Below are positions 11,748 to 24,256 of a DNA stretch of 64,000 bases, in pieces. Within the stretch, counting starts at the first letter, position 1, and every line of letters starts with the position of its first letter. Origin of the DNA: Clonostachys chloroleuca (Eukaryota; Ascomycota; Sordariomycetes; Hypocreales; Bionectriaceae); NCBI GenBank assembly GCA_037952775.1, contig JBANAY010000004.1:13268001-13332000 (forward strand), read 5' to 3'. The translations under genes were made by a program, and so were the position numbers. Below the pieces are notes generated by a model, which ran no database searches, was not told where the DNA came from, and saw nothing but the letters and a program-made list of their open reading frames with translations.

Positions 11748-13537
11748 ATGGTATGCTTTTTAATTTGAAATCCGCTTCTCTTTTTCTCGTCCAAATCTTA
11801 ATTGACTGTGTGCAGGTCGTTCTCGCTGCTTCGATATGTACCCGTGGGGGAAAGCTGTCCTCTCCAGGCAGTTTCGAGAGATGCCACGATCTCGCGTTGA
11901 GGCCCTGCTTGCCTCGTTTCCCAAGCTTGCCGACAGCGGCACACAGCACACGACGGTCGAACAGGACAATGTCCGATTTGTATATCAGCCTTTGGATGAG
12001 CTTTACATGGTGCTCATAACCAATCGCCAATCCAATATCCTGCAGGACATCGACTCGCTACATCTGTTTGCCCAGGTCGTCACCAGCACCTGCAAGAGCT
12101 TGGACGAGAGGGAAATTGTCAAGAATGCATATGATCTCCTCAGCGCATTTGATGAGCTGGTTACACTTGGTTACCGGGAGAACCTCACATTGAGCCAGAT
12201 CCGAACGTTTTTGGACATGGAAAGTCACGAGGAGCGGATCCAGGAGATTATTGCACGGGTATGCATCTTCTTGTCGTACTATCTCCTTATAAACGCCGCT
12301 TACAAACGCTACAGAACAAAGAGCTGGAAGCTACCGAGGAGCGGAAACGGAAGGCCAAGCAACTCGAGCTCCAACGAAAGGATGCGGCCCGCAGTGGACG
12401 AGGCAACGTTCCTCGAACGCCTGTCTACCCAACCTACACTACGCCTACGAGACCAGCCGAAACTACCAACTCTTACGAGGCCGAGAAGAACAAGACCTAC
12501 ACCAAGTACGTAGCATTTTCTTTCCTTCGATTCATGGCTTTCGATCCTGGTCGTTTACTTACATCGTCTTAGGCCAACTGCTCCCAAGGGTAAGGGCATG
12601 CAACTGGGCAAGAAGTCTAAGACAACCGATATGTTTGAGCGAGTCCGCGGTGATATGGGTGGGGAGATTGATGAGAGCCCTCTCGTTGTTCCTGCTGCCG
12701 CCGCCGCCGCCGCCGCAGAGCCGGCAAGCCACCATGCATCCGCCCTTGATCACGATGCTATCCATGTGACTATCAACGAGACCGTCAGCGCGAAGCTTTC
12801 AAGAGAGGGCGCTGTCAACTCTCTAGCCATCAGTGGAGATTTGACGCTTCGGATTTCCGATGCCAGCTTGACCAAGCTCAAGCTTGTGCTGCATGCTGTT
12901 CCCTCGCATGGCGCCCAGTTCCGCACCCACCCCAACGTCGACAAGAATCTTTTCAATAATTCCAAGATCATCCAGATGAGCAACACGGCCAGAGGTTTCC
13001 CAGTCAACAATGCTGTCGGTGTTCTACGATGGCGAGCAACCCCCAAGGTCGACGACTCGAGCGCCTGCCCCATCACATTTACTGTCTGGGTAAACCAGGA
13101 GTCTGACAAGTACAACATGACAATTGAGTATGAATTGACTGGCGGAAGTGAGTTGAAGGACGTTAGTGTCGTCATTCCCTACCAAGGTAGTGAGCCTGTC
13201 GTGTCCAGCTTTGATGCTTCCTACGAGGTGTCAGGTGATGCTCTGGAATGGCATGTGGGCACTGTGGATGAAGAAAACCCCAGTGGTTCCTTTGAATTCG
13301 AAGCCGAGTCTCAAGATGAGAACGATTTCTTCCCCATGAACATCACATTTAACAAGACGACACCATATATCGATATCGACGTAAGAACAACCTTGAACAT
13401 ACACCGAAGCAACGAGCTCGTGAAACTAATGACTGATTTTCTTATAGGTCTCATCGGCGTCCTTGCTGGAAGAAAACGAGGATGTGACTTTCTCCAAGGA
13501 GATTAAGTCTCACGCCGACAACTTCCTGATTGAATAA
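11748..13537 (+). CDS. RET2: Coatomer subunit delta (delta-COP), with a one-base frame break
   Basis: Delta-COP is part of the COPI coat that drives Golgi-to-ER retrograde transport. Exons: 11748-11750 (only the ATG), 11816-12258, 12315-12505, 12573-13380 and 13448-13537. The product has the longin-like N-terminal domain (MVVLAASICTRGG; LDELYMVLITNRQSNILQD), a Lys/Glu linker (NKELEATEERKRKAKQ), an Ala run, and a C-terminal mu-homology domain ending SHADNFLIE. Frame breaks between ..CTRGGK and AVLSRQFREM at a run of five G (11846-11850). The exons sum to 1535 nt, one short of a multiple of three. One more G gives 512 codons, the normal size for the family. The gene is essential in yeast, so an assembly error is more likely than a pseudogene. 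Confidence 0.93.
12694..12716 (+). repeat. GCC triplet run encoding polyalanine in delta-COP
   Basis: Short run of Ala codons (mostly GCC) in the linker between the longin and mu-homology domains of delta-COP. It keeps frame. Confidence 0.85.
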
Positions 13538-14033
13538 ACAGCAGATTCTGCGAGAGTTCTAGGTTTTGGAGATGGTCTGGTAGGTTATACTATAGAGGGT
13601 GTCTGTCTGCTGTGGGGGATATTGGGAATCATTCGTCGCAGCAACCTAATGGCGCAATGACATGTGGTATGAAAATTAAGATGAGATTAGTGTGACTTTT
13701 CGCGAGAACAAGCAAGAAGTGGCTATTTCCACTGATTTCGCGAGAGGATAATGCCATGATATTGCTGGTGATACTCGTATCTATTGCAGGTGTTCAGTGC
13801 TTCTCTAACGTTAATGCTTACCTAATAGGTACCTTCAGTACTCAGAGCAGCAGGCAATTGAATACAGTGCGCCTAGCAACCACTCCGAACTGTGCTCTCA
13901 CAACACACCAAACTACTTATCAGACGATCCAGACTAAAGAAACAAGCAAAAAGAAAGCCTTGGAAAGACATACGAATGGAATGTGCTGCTTGAAGAAGTA
14001 TTGGAACACAGCCAGCGAGAGAGCGAATGCACC
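13538..14033. other. Tandem intergenic region, delta-COP / APC4
   Basis: 496 bp holding the 3' end of delta-COP and the promoter of the APC4 gene. No gene seen. Confidence 0.65.
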
Positions 14034-16712
14034 ATGTCCCGGACGCTCTCCCTCTTGAGTGAGGTTGAGTTCAAGCATCGCGTCTCAGATGGCTATCCGG
14101 TGACTTGCCCTACCCTTGATCTCTCGACTACTTGGGACAATAGTGGGAAGAATGTCTACATAATTCGACCTCCTGGTCAAATCGTGTCAAAGATCCACCA
14201 GGCTGGGCGACTGGGAGTCAAGCCTCCGGAAGCCGTGTCCACAGCCTGGAAAGCAGATGGTATGTGAAGGCGTATGACCAAATCTTTCCCAACAAATATA
14301 TGACAGAACCATTGACCAAGATTGATATCTCAGGCCAATTCCTTGCCATTGGTTGGAGCGATGGCGTGGTGAGGTTGATGGGCCTTGAGAGCAACAAAAC
14401 CGCACACCATATTGACATCTGCTCTGGTACTGAGGCCCGCATTGTTCACATCGGATGGGCTTGCAGCAAGACCTCCACGGATGATGACAAAGAAACATAT
14501 TCCAGGTCCCCAGAGAAGAAAACGAAAGATTTGCCCCGGGAACTCATGTACCTGGAGGTCGAAGCGGCTTTGCCTAAGATCAGTCCGTTACCTAGTAGTA
14601 GCGCCGGCCCTGGGTAAGCTCAAAGCGCACCCTTCAATGCCATGGGCTATGACTGACCTGGAACCGTAGCGAGGATGCTACTGTATTCACCCTTAGAACC
14701 AGCATCGACTTTCTGTTCCAGACCCCTCGGCATGAAGACTACGATTTCGTCAACGTCATGGTCGTCGGCACTGATGACGGCCGGATCCATCTTAACATTT
14801 GTGATTCTTTTGCTATAGGATCCTTTCCGTGTCCATCTTCAAGCCTAGCTCCCTATACATCGCAGCTGCTCAAGCACACGTCGAATCCTCAGATCTCAAC
14901 GCACACGCTGCTTGTGGCAGACAAGCTTAAGAAACCAAGCCAAGTCGACTTGATACCTACAGACCTGCCCTTTCTTTCTTCATCACCTATCAACCTATCA
15001 TTCCTCACCACCAAGCTAACAACCATGCAGAAGCTGCTGAGGTATCTAAAACAGACCCAGCTTCACATGCAGACTGAATGGAAAAATACCCGAGAGCTGC
15101 CTGGCAAGTTCCTCCGTAGTGTTGAGGAAGATCTCAAGGAGTCAGACACGGGACCGCGATCTATTGTCCCCGCTCTCTACCACACGGTCGTAACTGGCCA
15201 TGCCTACGAACCTGTCCGGGAATGGCTTGTCGATAGCCTTGCTGAGAGAGTAAGTTGTCCTTCTTATGCGCACAATAATCTCAGGAAGTGCCCTTTTTTA
15301 CTTTGAACGCTAATCATTTATGCCAGGGCCATAAACGATGGGATAAAGCTGTCGTGTCCGGGCTAGAAGGACTTCGGAGCCTGATCCACGAGAACTTTCT
15401 CCCCGTACTGGAACGCTGCTCCATCATCCTTAGTCGACTTCGAGGTCTTGCCCTCTTTTACAATGCCAAAGAAGAAATCGGCTTCTCTGCGGTACAAATC
15501 ACCAAGATAATGGACATTTTCAGCTGTTTGACACTAATCGGGCACAAAATACTCCTGCTGGTCATGGATGAATTAGAACACTTCACGGTGTTCTCGAGCT
15601 GGCTCCGCTCACAGATTGACCGTCTGGCCACTTCCAGTTCTGAGAGTGAAGAGCTCTCTGAAAAGGAGGCGACCACGGACATCGGGAAAGTTCTAACATA
15701 CATCGAGCAATATCTAGCGAGCAGTCCTCTTCATACATATCTGGATGAGATTTCCAAAGAAGACTTCACCGCAGACTGGGAGCACATTGACAGCGGTGTA
15801 AACCTCCTGGACACCGTGTCAGCTCAGGTAAAGAAACACGAGAAAGGCCAAGAGGCGATGAAGGCTTTGCCCCACGTTGAGTTCCTGGTTGATTACGCCA
15901 CACACTGGTCAAGCAAGGTCTTTGAGCATATTGCAGAAACCAAGAGGAGGAGCGTGCGTTTCGGCAAACCCATTTCTCTTTCAATCGATCAGCCTATAGA
16001 CGTTTATGACTGTCGCATTGTTGAAGCCGACGGGGAGGTTTGTTAATCCGAAACTCATATTACCCCACACTCTGTCTGTTTGTTAACCTCGATTTCAGGA
16101 TGCTATCGTCTTCGTTGCCTTGGCATCGGAAGATTCAAAGTCAAAATGTGAGTATCTTCCCGGCACTTCAACCCTAGTTCTTCAAAAAGTTCTAACCCAA
16201 CGGAATCCCCCTTCGTTTCAGTGACCATCTTCCGGACACAATTGGACATTGTCAATGGAATCAGCAGAAACATGCCCACTTCCAGGTGCTTGATTGACTT
16301 GGGCGACCGAACCCTCGCCGACTTCGCATTCATAGACGACACGAGCCTTATTCTGCTGTGCAAAGAGTCAGGTAAGTCGGACATTTCAGCACATCCTGTT
16401 ATTCTCGTTCTAGTTCTAAGTCTAACGTCCTTTCCAGATGCAACGCCAGTCCTGGTTTCAGTACCATTCCGACAGCACACGATCCAATACTCACCTTACG
16501 ACCCAAACAATACCTCCGAGATATCACACGTCCCAAGTGATGAGTTCCCTTCTTTCACGCTTCCCGAGGAGCAGCAGGCAATGAGGCCAATGCGCATGGA
16601 GGTCCTCGACAGTAGCGATATTCACGGGGATATTCCGAAGAGGATTTGTCTCTTAGAGAGCAATCTCAGCACATTGCGAACCTTCACCTTGCCAGGAGAA
16701 GAATCTATATAG
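14034..16712 (+). CDS. APC4: Anaphase-promoting complex subunit 4
   Basis: Scaffold subunit of the APC/C ubiquitin ligase, which triggers anaphase and mitotic exit in the nucleus. Seven exons with consistent phases: 14034-14259, 14334-14613, 14670-15249, 15327-16037, 16099-16147, 16222-16371 and 16438-16712, giving 756 residues. The start is the first in-frame ATG, in a good context (ACCATGT). The N-terminus (LLSEVEFKHRV, CPTLDLSTTW) begins the WD40-like region (FLAIGWSDGVVRLM; MVVGTDDGRIHL). The central APC4 long domain is seen in LSFLTTKLTTMQKLLRYLKQ and WLVDSLAERGHKRWDKAV, with a second block LRGLALFYNAKEEIGFS. Expected from the family: assembly with Apc1 and Apc5. No frame break. Confidence 0.93.
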
Positions 16713-17099
16713 ATATTGATCCTATCTATCACTTAACTCCAAGGCCTATATAGATAGAGTCTTAGTCTATATGTCACATATGGGCTAACAAAAAGGTCTA
16801 AATCAACCCAAACAGCTACAAGGGAACATTCTGACAAAATATGTCAACTTAACAGAGTACGTATCATATGAGATTCTTGTTGCCGAACGTCGAAAATGCA
16901 TTACCATACTATCTACCCAAATTCTTGTTGAGTAGAGCTGCCTGCTATATTTACTCCCTAAGAGAGAGGTTAAAAGTGAGAAGGGAAAAAAACCGAGAAC
17001 GCCAGAACAGTCAGTGATATAGACCCGGTCCTTTTTGTTGCTGTAAGGGCGCTTCACACACATCGCCCCAGGAGAAGTCCTCCGTCCCAACTAAAAAGC
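16713..17099. other. Convergent 3' intergenic region, APC4 / Gtr2
   Basis: 387 bp tail-to-tail spacer. Contains a repeated CTATATAGATAGA-type AT-rich stretch just after the APC4 stop. No gene seen. Confidence 0.65.
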
Positions 17100-18414
17100 T
17101 CATCTATTACGCTTCGTGATGTTGAAAAATTCCGTCAACCCCTCCACTACTGCCTCGACGTTCATGTTCACCAGAGGCATCTTATCATAGGAGTCTTCCT
17201 TCATAATAGCCACCAGCGCAAGATATCGATCAACCTCACGGAGCATGATGGGCTTCTTGCTGTCGTGCAGGACCAGGCAGCTCTCGGCTGTTGAGCAGCC
17301 CACCTGGTCCTCAAGCTTAGCATCCCACGGGCCTCCCTCGAGCTTCTTGCGACCCTCTTCGCTACGGTGCCACGTGCCATAGACCTCCGTGATGTCAATA
17401 ATAACATCAATGTAGTCACTGCAAATCTCATATGAAGCCATATCAGCAGGGGAGCTGTCAGTTGCGATGTAAATCTTAGACAGAACGTCGAAGAGGTAGG
17501 CCTTTTCCAGGCGACATGTGCGGCATAAATTCGTAAGCATGGATTCGAGTGTTCCCAGGCGAGGAATCAGCTTTTGGATGACCTTGCTGAAGGCCTCAAA
17601 GATGGAATGGTTATAGATGGAAGTAAGGTGGAAAGTGACTGGTGCGTTCTCACAGCCATGGTCGGAGAGCTCGTCTTGAATACGGATGGTAATATCGCGT
17701 TGAATGTCCAACTTGAAGTCATCAGACAAACCATCGACTTTGTGGATGAAGACTTCAATATTGATGTTTGGGTATGAGCGCTGAAGAGAGAGGATGGTAG
17801 TGTTGAGCCGGGCCACGGCCTCAAGATAGTCGTCCTGTGCATCAATGACCCAGATCAAAGCACCAACCTCGCCAAAGATGGCTTCCAAGTCAAACCCCGG
17901 GTTTTCGAAAATATCGATTTGACCAGGAAAGTCCCAGACTTGGAAATCCATGAATGATCTATGACAAAATCGGTCAGCCAATGCCTTGGAGTTGAGCTGC
18001 CGCGGATATCCCATTACTCACGCCATAGAGTCCTTCTGAATACGAGCGGTAGACTCAAGGAACAGAGTCTCGCTTGGTGGAAGCTTGTGAAAGACGACAC
18101 TAGAAATCGAAGACTTTCCCGACCTTTGGCAGCATATCAGCAGTGGGTTTAGCAACATAAAGAGTATATTCTCTTGCTTACCGTCTCTGGCCCATCAGCA
18201 GCAGTCTAGGTTTGCCCTTTGGAGGCACGGCTGTAGCTGGATCGTCTGGCTTCATCCCATCTTTTGGGGGAGCCCCGGGAATGTTCTGCTCAAAATAACG
18301 CTGAAGACTTAGCTGCGCTGCACTTGTATTGGATCTTGTCAGGTCCAGACGAGGCTCAAGAACCTCGTCCTTGGCCGAAGGCTCATTCGAGTAATATGGC
18401 GGCTGCAGAGACAT
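17100..18414 (-). CDS. GTR2: Rag-family GTPase, RagC/D (Gtr2) type
   Basis: Gtr2 pairs with Gtr1 in the EGO complex on the vacuole and passes the amino-acid signal to TORC1. Exons 18414-18182, 18123-18022 and 17958-17100 give 397 residues with intact phases. The P-loop (MGQRRSGKSSI, residues about 73-83) is split by intron 1. The G3 motif is WDFPGQ, characteristic of the RagC/D side, and the G4 position is HKVDGL. The C-terminal roadblock-like half contains the conserved SKIYIATDSSP and a closing FFNITKR. A proline-rich N-terminal extension of about 65 residues precedes the G domain. The identity as Gtr2 rather than Gtr1 rests on the DFPGQ motif and length. Confidence 0.94.
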
Positions 18415-20372
18415 GGTTCAAAGGGAATTTTGGATTCAAAAGGGTAACTGCGGTGAATATGTTTCTTGTAGTGAATATATGTGTGGGATTATGGACGGGG
18501 GTATGTAATCAAGCACTCGCAAGACCAAGTTCCTGGCTCCTGGATATAAAGAGCCTTCAGGACAATCTCGCCAGACTTCTGGAAGAGTGGGAACAGAGCG
18601 ACGGGCGGCCTGTCTTGCGAGCCTGCATCACCTACACTCCCATATCCTACGGCTGATAGTCCAATACTGAAGAACAACACGGCCGGAGCTGGAAGTGTAA
18701 GCAGCCGGCCCTCGTTGACCTGGGTGGGATCAACAACAGGCGGGATCACACTGCCAGATCACCACACTGGGGGGTCCGCCGTCCTCCTTGCACCAGTGGC
18801 GGATAGGCGCAGGGTCGAAACAATTGTCCGCAGGAGGGAAACCGCAGGCTCGGGTCCAAGGTCGTTAAATCCACACCGCCACTGTCGCAAGCCTAGGGCG
18901 CCGCGAGTCAAGGTTGCGCTGCGTTGACCTTGCCCAGGGTTTGTTTTTTCTTTTGCCCTTTCTTTTTCAAGCACTCAGGTAGCCAGGATTTCAGCTTATT
19001 CGGGGGTGATCACACAATCCCAGCTAAGTGCCAAAATATGAGGGTGCTGCGAGGCTCCCAGGCTCAGCCGCCTCTTTTCCATGCTGCTCAGGAAGCACGA
19101 ACCTTATCTCACACAAGGAAGACCTTGTTTGCTTCAGCTTGAGGCATGGTCAGCTGAAGAGGCAGTGGCCACACAGCTGAACCGGCCACAGCACACAGAA
19201 GGCTTGACAGGTATTGTGCTTGGGCAAGGGCGGAATTGCATTGGCCAACGGAGTTGGTGAGAGAGTTGATCGTAACACCCAAAAAGCAAGTAGCCTGCCT
19301 GTGGCGACAGCAACTGCTTGGGAGGGAGCATATTGGTACCCAACCAGCTGGTCGGCAAAAGCAGCCATCCGTCCCGTCCAGGGGAGAAAGGGGGGGGGGA
19401 AGTATTATCAAACAGATGAAGGGGGACTGTGCGGAGGGCATGTACGTCGTGGGAAGACGGACAGAATGCAAGGAGGGGGGTATTGTTTGAACGCAGCGGA
19501 TAGGAGCAGGAAATCTAGACCGACAAAAAATCATCCGCTTACCTCCATGCTGACGGTCTGATGAACAACCGCCAGACGCTGTGCACCACCTCCACGAAAC
19601 TGCTCACGTTAGGCCAGGCAGCTCTCCCACTCCAGCGGCAAGGCAAGCAGGCTGCCGAGTCGTGTTTGCGTGTGCGATCTGGTTGGTTGGCTGGCTGTGC
19701 CGGCTCCCAATTGCGACCAAGGGAGGGGCGAGTGCTGCAGGAACACGATGGAAGAAAACACGGTTGAGGGAGCTGCAGCCTGTGTCGTAATTCAAGGTGT
19801 TGGTGAGAGCGGTTTGGAGATGGTTTGATTGTAGGGACTTGCTGCAGTGGTGATAGCGATTATTACCTGAAGTAGCTTGAGCGAGGAGGGACATCGACGC
19901 AAAGTACCTTTACACTTAAATTATCGACAGATTTACCAGCTCAGAAGTACCTTACCAGGGTATGCCAGCAGGGAAATACTCGCCAGAAAGGCGGGCTTTC
20001 AGAGCACGTCTCAGTTAGTACCTCGTAGGTATTCGATACATCGTACGATTAGCTTTCATCTCTTCATTCAGGAAATAAAATGTAACGCATCGGCCGGGCA
20101 CAAATAAGCTTATGCCGCCCTTTCTCCAGCAATTTCTCAGTCACGGGATGTAGAAACGTCAGTCTAGGCAACAATTCTGAGGCGAGTTTCTCCTACCTAA
20201 CCTATACCACCCACCTCTAGACCTCCAAAAACACCTGCGATCCAGAATGAACCGTCATGTAATGTTTCTTTTTCTGATTAAACTAATATAGCTATTTCTG
20301 AACATTTTGAATATTCTTAAATGGGTTTCTCCATGGACTTTTGTTATGAAGAAAGGTACAAATGCCTTTCTA
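18415..20372. other. Intergenic region, 2.0 kb
   Basis: Between the Gtr2 start and the end of the MIF-like gene. It contains overlapping frames of up to about 140 codons at 19.1-19.6 kb that read on both strands, with no family signature or codon bias. I see nothing else. Confidence 0.6.
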
Positions 20373-21600
20373 TCAGGTTTGGTCTCCCGATTTTGATCTA
20401 TCTTCCAACTGGTGCTGGGTTGCCTCTTGACTCGTTTTCGATGGCTTGTTAAACAATGATGAGATGAATTGAAGACTCCGCTTGTTCTTCAATCCTCTGA
20501 GACGAGCTGGAGATGCCACTGCCTCACTTGATGACCGTCTAGGAGGGGGTTCTAGCTCGTGCCCTCGCGGATCCCCATTCGTCTCTTCCCGTGACATTCT
20601 CTCCAATCTGGCACCAGCCTTCGTTTCGGAGGGGATCGAGGACTTGGGCGTGTATTCAAAACCTTCCTTCTTGGAAGTCTACGTGGTTATTGTGTTAGAG
20701 TTATTCGAAAACACCTTTGCGTACTAGAACGTCTGCAGGTGTGGGATAACTTACCCGGGTTGGAGCTACTGTTCTCTCCTCGAGAGAGTTTAACGTAGCA
20801 GCCCCGACGGCTTCCATGATATCTCCGGCGACTGTCCGTCCGTTTCGTCCAAAGCAGTCCTCTGGGACGCTTACAAAACGTACGAGTCCTCTTGAGGAGG
20901 GCACTCTCAGTGCGCATTCGAGGTGGTGTTGCAGCAGGGCCAAGTTTCTCTTGTTCGTCACTGGCTGCACCAGTGATGGGATGGCATGTATAGTGATGAT
21001 ATATGCTGGGTCAAAGGTCCCGCTGAAGAGCATACACACGCCGTGCTCAACAGTGACGGCGACAGAAGTGATGGGCCGGTCGTAGCGCCTCGCGATGAGA
21101 GATGCAAGATTGCTCATGAACGCTGCCTCGTCGTTGATCTACCCGCGAAGTTCCAAGCAAGTTAGATCGATTTATTTGCAACTTTTGAACCTTGACTCAT
21201 CAAACTCAAGAGGGAAAAAGAAATGTCATACGATCACGTTTGTCTTGATCTCTGCCAACACGATCGCCTGTGCCCTCACATTTTGCGTCTCCTCCTCAAG
21301 CTCTCGAGGCGACCCCAAGGCTCGCTCAAAGTAGCGGCTTCTATGCCTTGAGAGCGCAGGCGAAGATATCTTCATCCGTAATTGTTCGCCTGGGGGTGGC
21401 TTTTCCATGTGGGGAAGGAATTTGGCATCGCCCTCCATCACTGGTTCAAGTCGTGTCGTTGTCGCTGATGCCACTTTCTTGAGAGCTGGGTGAGTAAGGG
21501 GCTCCGTGGGAGTCACAGGGCGAAGCTGCTCTTTGAACTGTTGCGTTGGTCGAGGGGGAAGGGGGCGAGAAGGCGTGGCGGGAGTGACTGGGTTCGCCAT
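20373..21600 (-). CDS. Fungal MIF-fold protein (tautomerase superfamily) with N- and C-terminal extensions
   Basis: Related to macrophage migration inhibitory factor and D-dopachrome tautomerase. Exons 21600-21232, 21138-20755 and 20678-20373, all phase 0, give 352 residues. A Pro/Thr-rich N-terminal extension (about 100 residues) precedes the MIF domain at roughly 110-235. The strand 1-like EIKTNVIINDEAAF aligns with the NTNV strand of animal MIF, followed by LIARRYDRPITSVAVTV and MLFSGTFDPAYIITIHAI. Because the domain is internal, the N-terminal catalytic proline of animal MIF cannot exist; the aligned position is Val. The C-terminal tail is basic and Ser-rich with PPPRRSSS and SKSGDQT. Tautomerase activity is therefore doubtful. 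No signal peptide is seen. Confidence 0.88.
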
Positions 21601-22132
21601 GGTTGGAGGATTCGAATACTCAGAAGAAAGAAAGGTTAGGGACCAGGATGTTGTGTTGGTGCCAGGAGGGAATTTAGGCGACTCGTACACGAGTTGCAAA
21701 GCGTACGGATAAAATTTGGCATTTCGCTTCGTTCAATTTTGCTTATCTCTTTCTCTCATTCACCTGGAGACAATGGCTGCTGTCCGTGGCTCTCTCACTT
21801 CTCACTTTCTGCTCGCCTTCGCGTTCACCTTGATCATTGCCCGCTCGGTCAAATCCAGAAAGCACAAAGTGACTCTGACCTATGCCAAAGAGAGGAATAC
21901 GCGATTTTTGACGGACCCATGAGGAATCACACATTAATATGTAGTGATCCAAATGGCCTGCAGACTGCAGACGCAGTTGTCAAGATGAATGGACCAGGAG
22001 TTGACACGAAAGTCGACATGAAGAAATCCTACTATAGCATCCCGCAGCAGGAGTCAAGACTGTCACGGCCAAGAGATCTCCCTTGCCTGCATCTTCGTCA
22101 CACATAATGCAATGCAGAGTGCGCTTGCCTTG

Positions 22133-22144
22133 AAAAAAAAAAAA
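22133..22144 (+). repeat. A12 homopolymer
   Basis: Run of twelve A in the 21.6-27.2 kb desert, followed by GAGGTG. Confidence 0.95.
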
Positions 22145-22960
22145 GAGGTGGGTGCATCTGCATTATGTCTGCGTTGTTGAGGTGTGGTACATGTCCGGCT
22201 GCCACGTTGAACGAACGGTCGGCGGCCTGCATGCCTGGAAATTGGCGGTTACTACCAGTCTGGGCTTTTGGCAGAATCATTCAACAGTTATTACAAAGTT
22301 TCATGTGTGTTCCCTTTGCCTCCAACCAAGCTCATCTACCGGTTGGCTGGTTGAGTACCTGGATAGCATGATCTATCGTCAACGTGCAGCTTGAGGTCGG
22401 CAAAGAGTAATCATTCCTACACTCACTCTATGTGCTTGCTTGTGCACCTCCAGAGTCTACCTGATTAGTTTCCCACCTTTTGGCTGTACAACTGAACCGA
22501 ACAGAGAGATCCCTTAGCCAGCGGATGCGACACCTGGGAAGACATTCCCTAGGGTAGGACTTGATCATTATAGTAGAGATCGTTTACCTGGTTAGGCATC
22601 TTACTACATGCTCCAGATTGGTAGGTAGCTAAGCCTGCCCCCTTGAGGTGCACGTAGTCTGGTTGGGTGTGCTTGCGAGCCTGATTGTCTCAGATCCCGG
22701 GTGCCTTTCTAGCGTCCTTGGCTATCGCGGTGGCGATGGTCACGATCGATGGCCAACCAGCGCCGACTCAATTGGGGAGCTTGGGACGCCAGCAGCCAAG
22801 CAAGTAAGACCTGGTGCGTGCATGCATCCACGAGACCCAAGACCACGACCAACGGTCCTCGGGGCTTGGCCACCGGGAACCCTGGCAACCCTGTCCTATC
22901 GGCTTGCGTGCACCCACGGTGCGCACGCGCCAGGACCCTTCCCGGATCAATTTATTGAAT

Positions 22961-22993
22961 GGAAGAGAGAGAGAGAAGAGGGGAGGGGAGGAG
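22961..22993 (+). repeat. Polypurine tract (GA-rich)
   Basis: 33 consecutive purines including a GAGAGAGAGA stretch and GGGGAGGGGAGG. Mirror-like purine tracts can form triplex DNA; no function is shown here. Confidence 0.9.
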
Positions 22994-24212
22994 TTCTTGG
23001 CTTGATGCATGTGGGAAGCCGGAGGCTAAGCCCTTTCCTGTAGCTATCCTCCTCCGTCCGTGGATACGTGTTGGGATGGCTGGACAAGCACCGATCCGTA
23101 TGCCAGGTAGCTGGGAGCGGGAGGGGAGACGCAGCTCTGTGCAACATACCTACCTACCAGTGGACGTATCAAAACGCACCGTACTTCGTACAATCCTGGG
23201 CATGCGCGTCGATCAAGGACAAGGGGAAGGGAAAGGGTGCATATGATGAGTCAAATTACGTCTGAGAATCAGGTACGGACGCACTCCCTCCAAGCCAGCT
23301 TTTCATCTGGTCCAGTTACTGGCTCAAGGCGTCGGTAGGGTGACGTACGACGTACGGCATGTCGGTAGATGGCATGGAGGGCTTCGATCGGCGCCGCCAA
23401 ATCAGTGAGGCGGAAGCCAAATTGATCGTCGCCGGTTCGGCCACCAGAGCGAGACGAAGCAGAGCCCTCCCACGCTGGATGCACAAAACTAAGTGACCGA
23501 TGATCGTCGGGGTGCCTGGGGGGCTCCATGGCAGCATGGATAGCATGGATAGAGGTAGGGGAGCAATGATCCATTGGCACCAGCTGAGGCCCGTGTCAGC
23601 AGGCAGGTAGCAGACAGAGAGGAACCTACCTGCAGCGGATAAAACGCCCTTTCGCTAAAGTTATCGATATTGGGCTAGCAGCCATTTCCAAACCCAAGGA
23701 TGTTGTCATCGAGCCCGCATATGACCAGTCGCCGCGTTGAGCAGAGGAAGGAAGCTTCTCTCGCCAGCTCCGGACGTGCCTGCCCGCGGTATGGGGATGA
23801 AAAAGCAAAAAGAGAAACAGCGAAGAGCCCAAGCAATTACCTGCTCCGTCTGCTTCCCCACAGCTGCAGCATCGGCATACCAACCAGAGGGCCAATAATG
23901 CGAGGTTATGGCCTATAGCAGCGCCTCACTTAAGTTCCTAGTTGATCATGTGGGATTGCAATCTCATGCCTGGCACTGGCGTAGTGTGAACGGGGAATAT
24001 CTGCATGTTTGCTTTTTCCTGCCCCTAGAGGGTGGCAGGAGGGTACCAGCGGAATGGTAGCAAGAGGTGACGATCTTGCGTCCAGCCGCATCAGCCTCAC
24101 CTTTGTTTTCTGAGGGATCATCATCTTGCTTTGCGGAAGCATCTAACTGATATCCCGCCCCGCCCTTTTTCCTTCCCCCTCCTTTTCTGAAGCGGAAGAA
24201 CAACCCCCGGAC

Positions 24213-24256
24213 AGGAGGAGAGAAGGGAAAAAAAGAGGAAAAGGAAAAAAAAGAGA
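24213..24256 (+). repeat. Polypurine tract (A/G-rich)
   Basis: 44 consecutive purines, continued after one C by further A/G-rich sequence to about 24285. The complementary strand is a long pyrimidine tract of the kind often seen in fungal promoters and 5' UTRs, but no gene lies directly downstream. Confidence 0.9.

Noticed and set aside
11294..12019. 241-codon frame entering the delta-COP gene
   Set aside because: It reads through the promoter, the ATG exon and intron 1, and then continues in the wrong frame because of the missing G.
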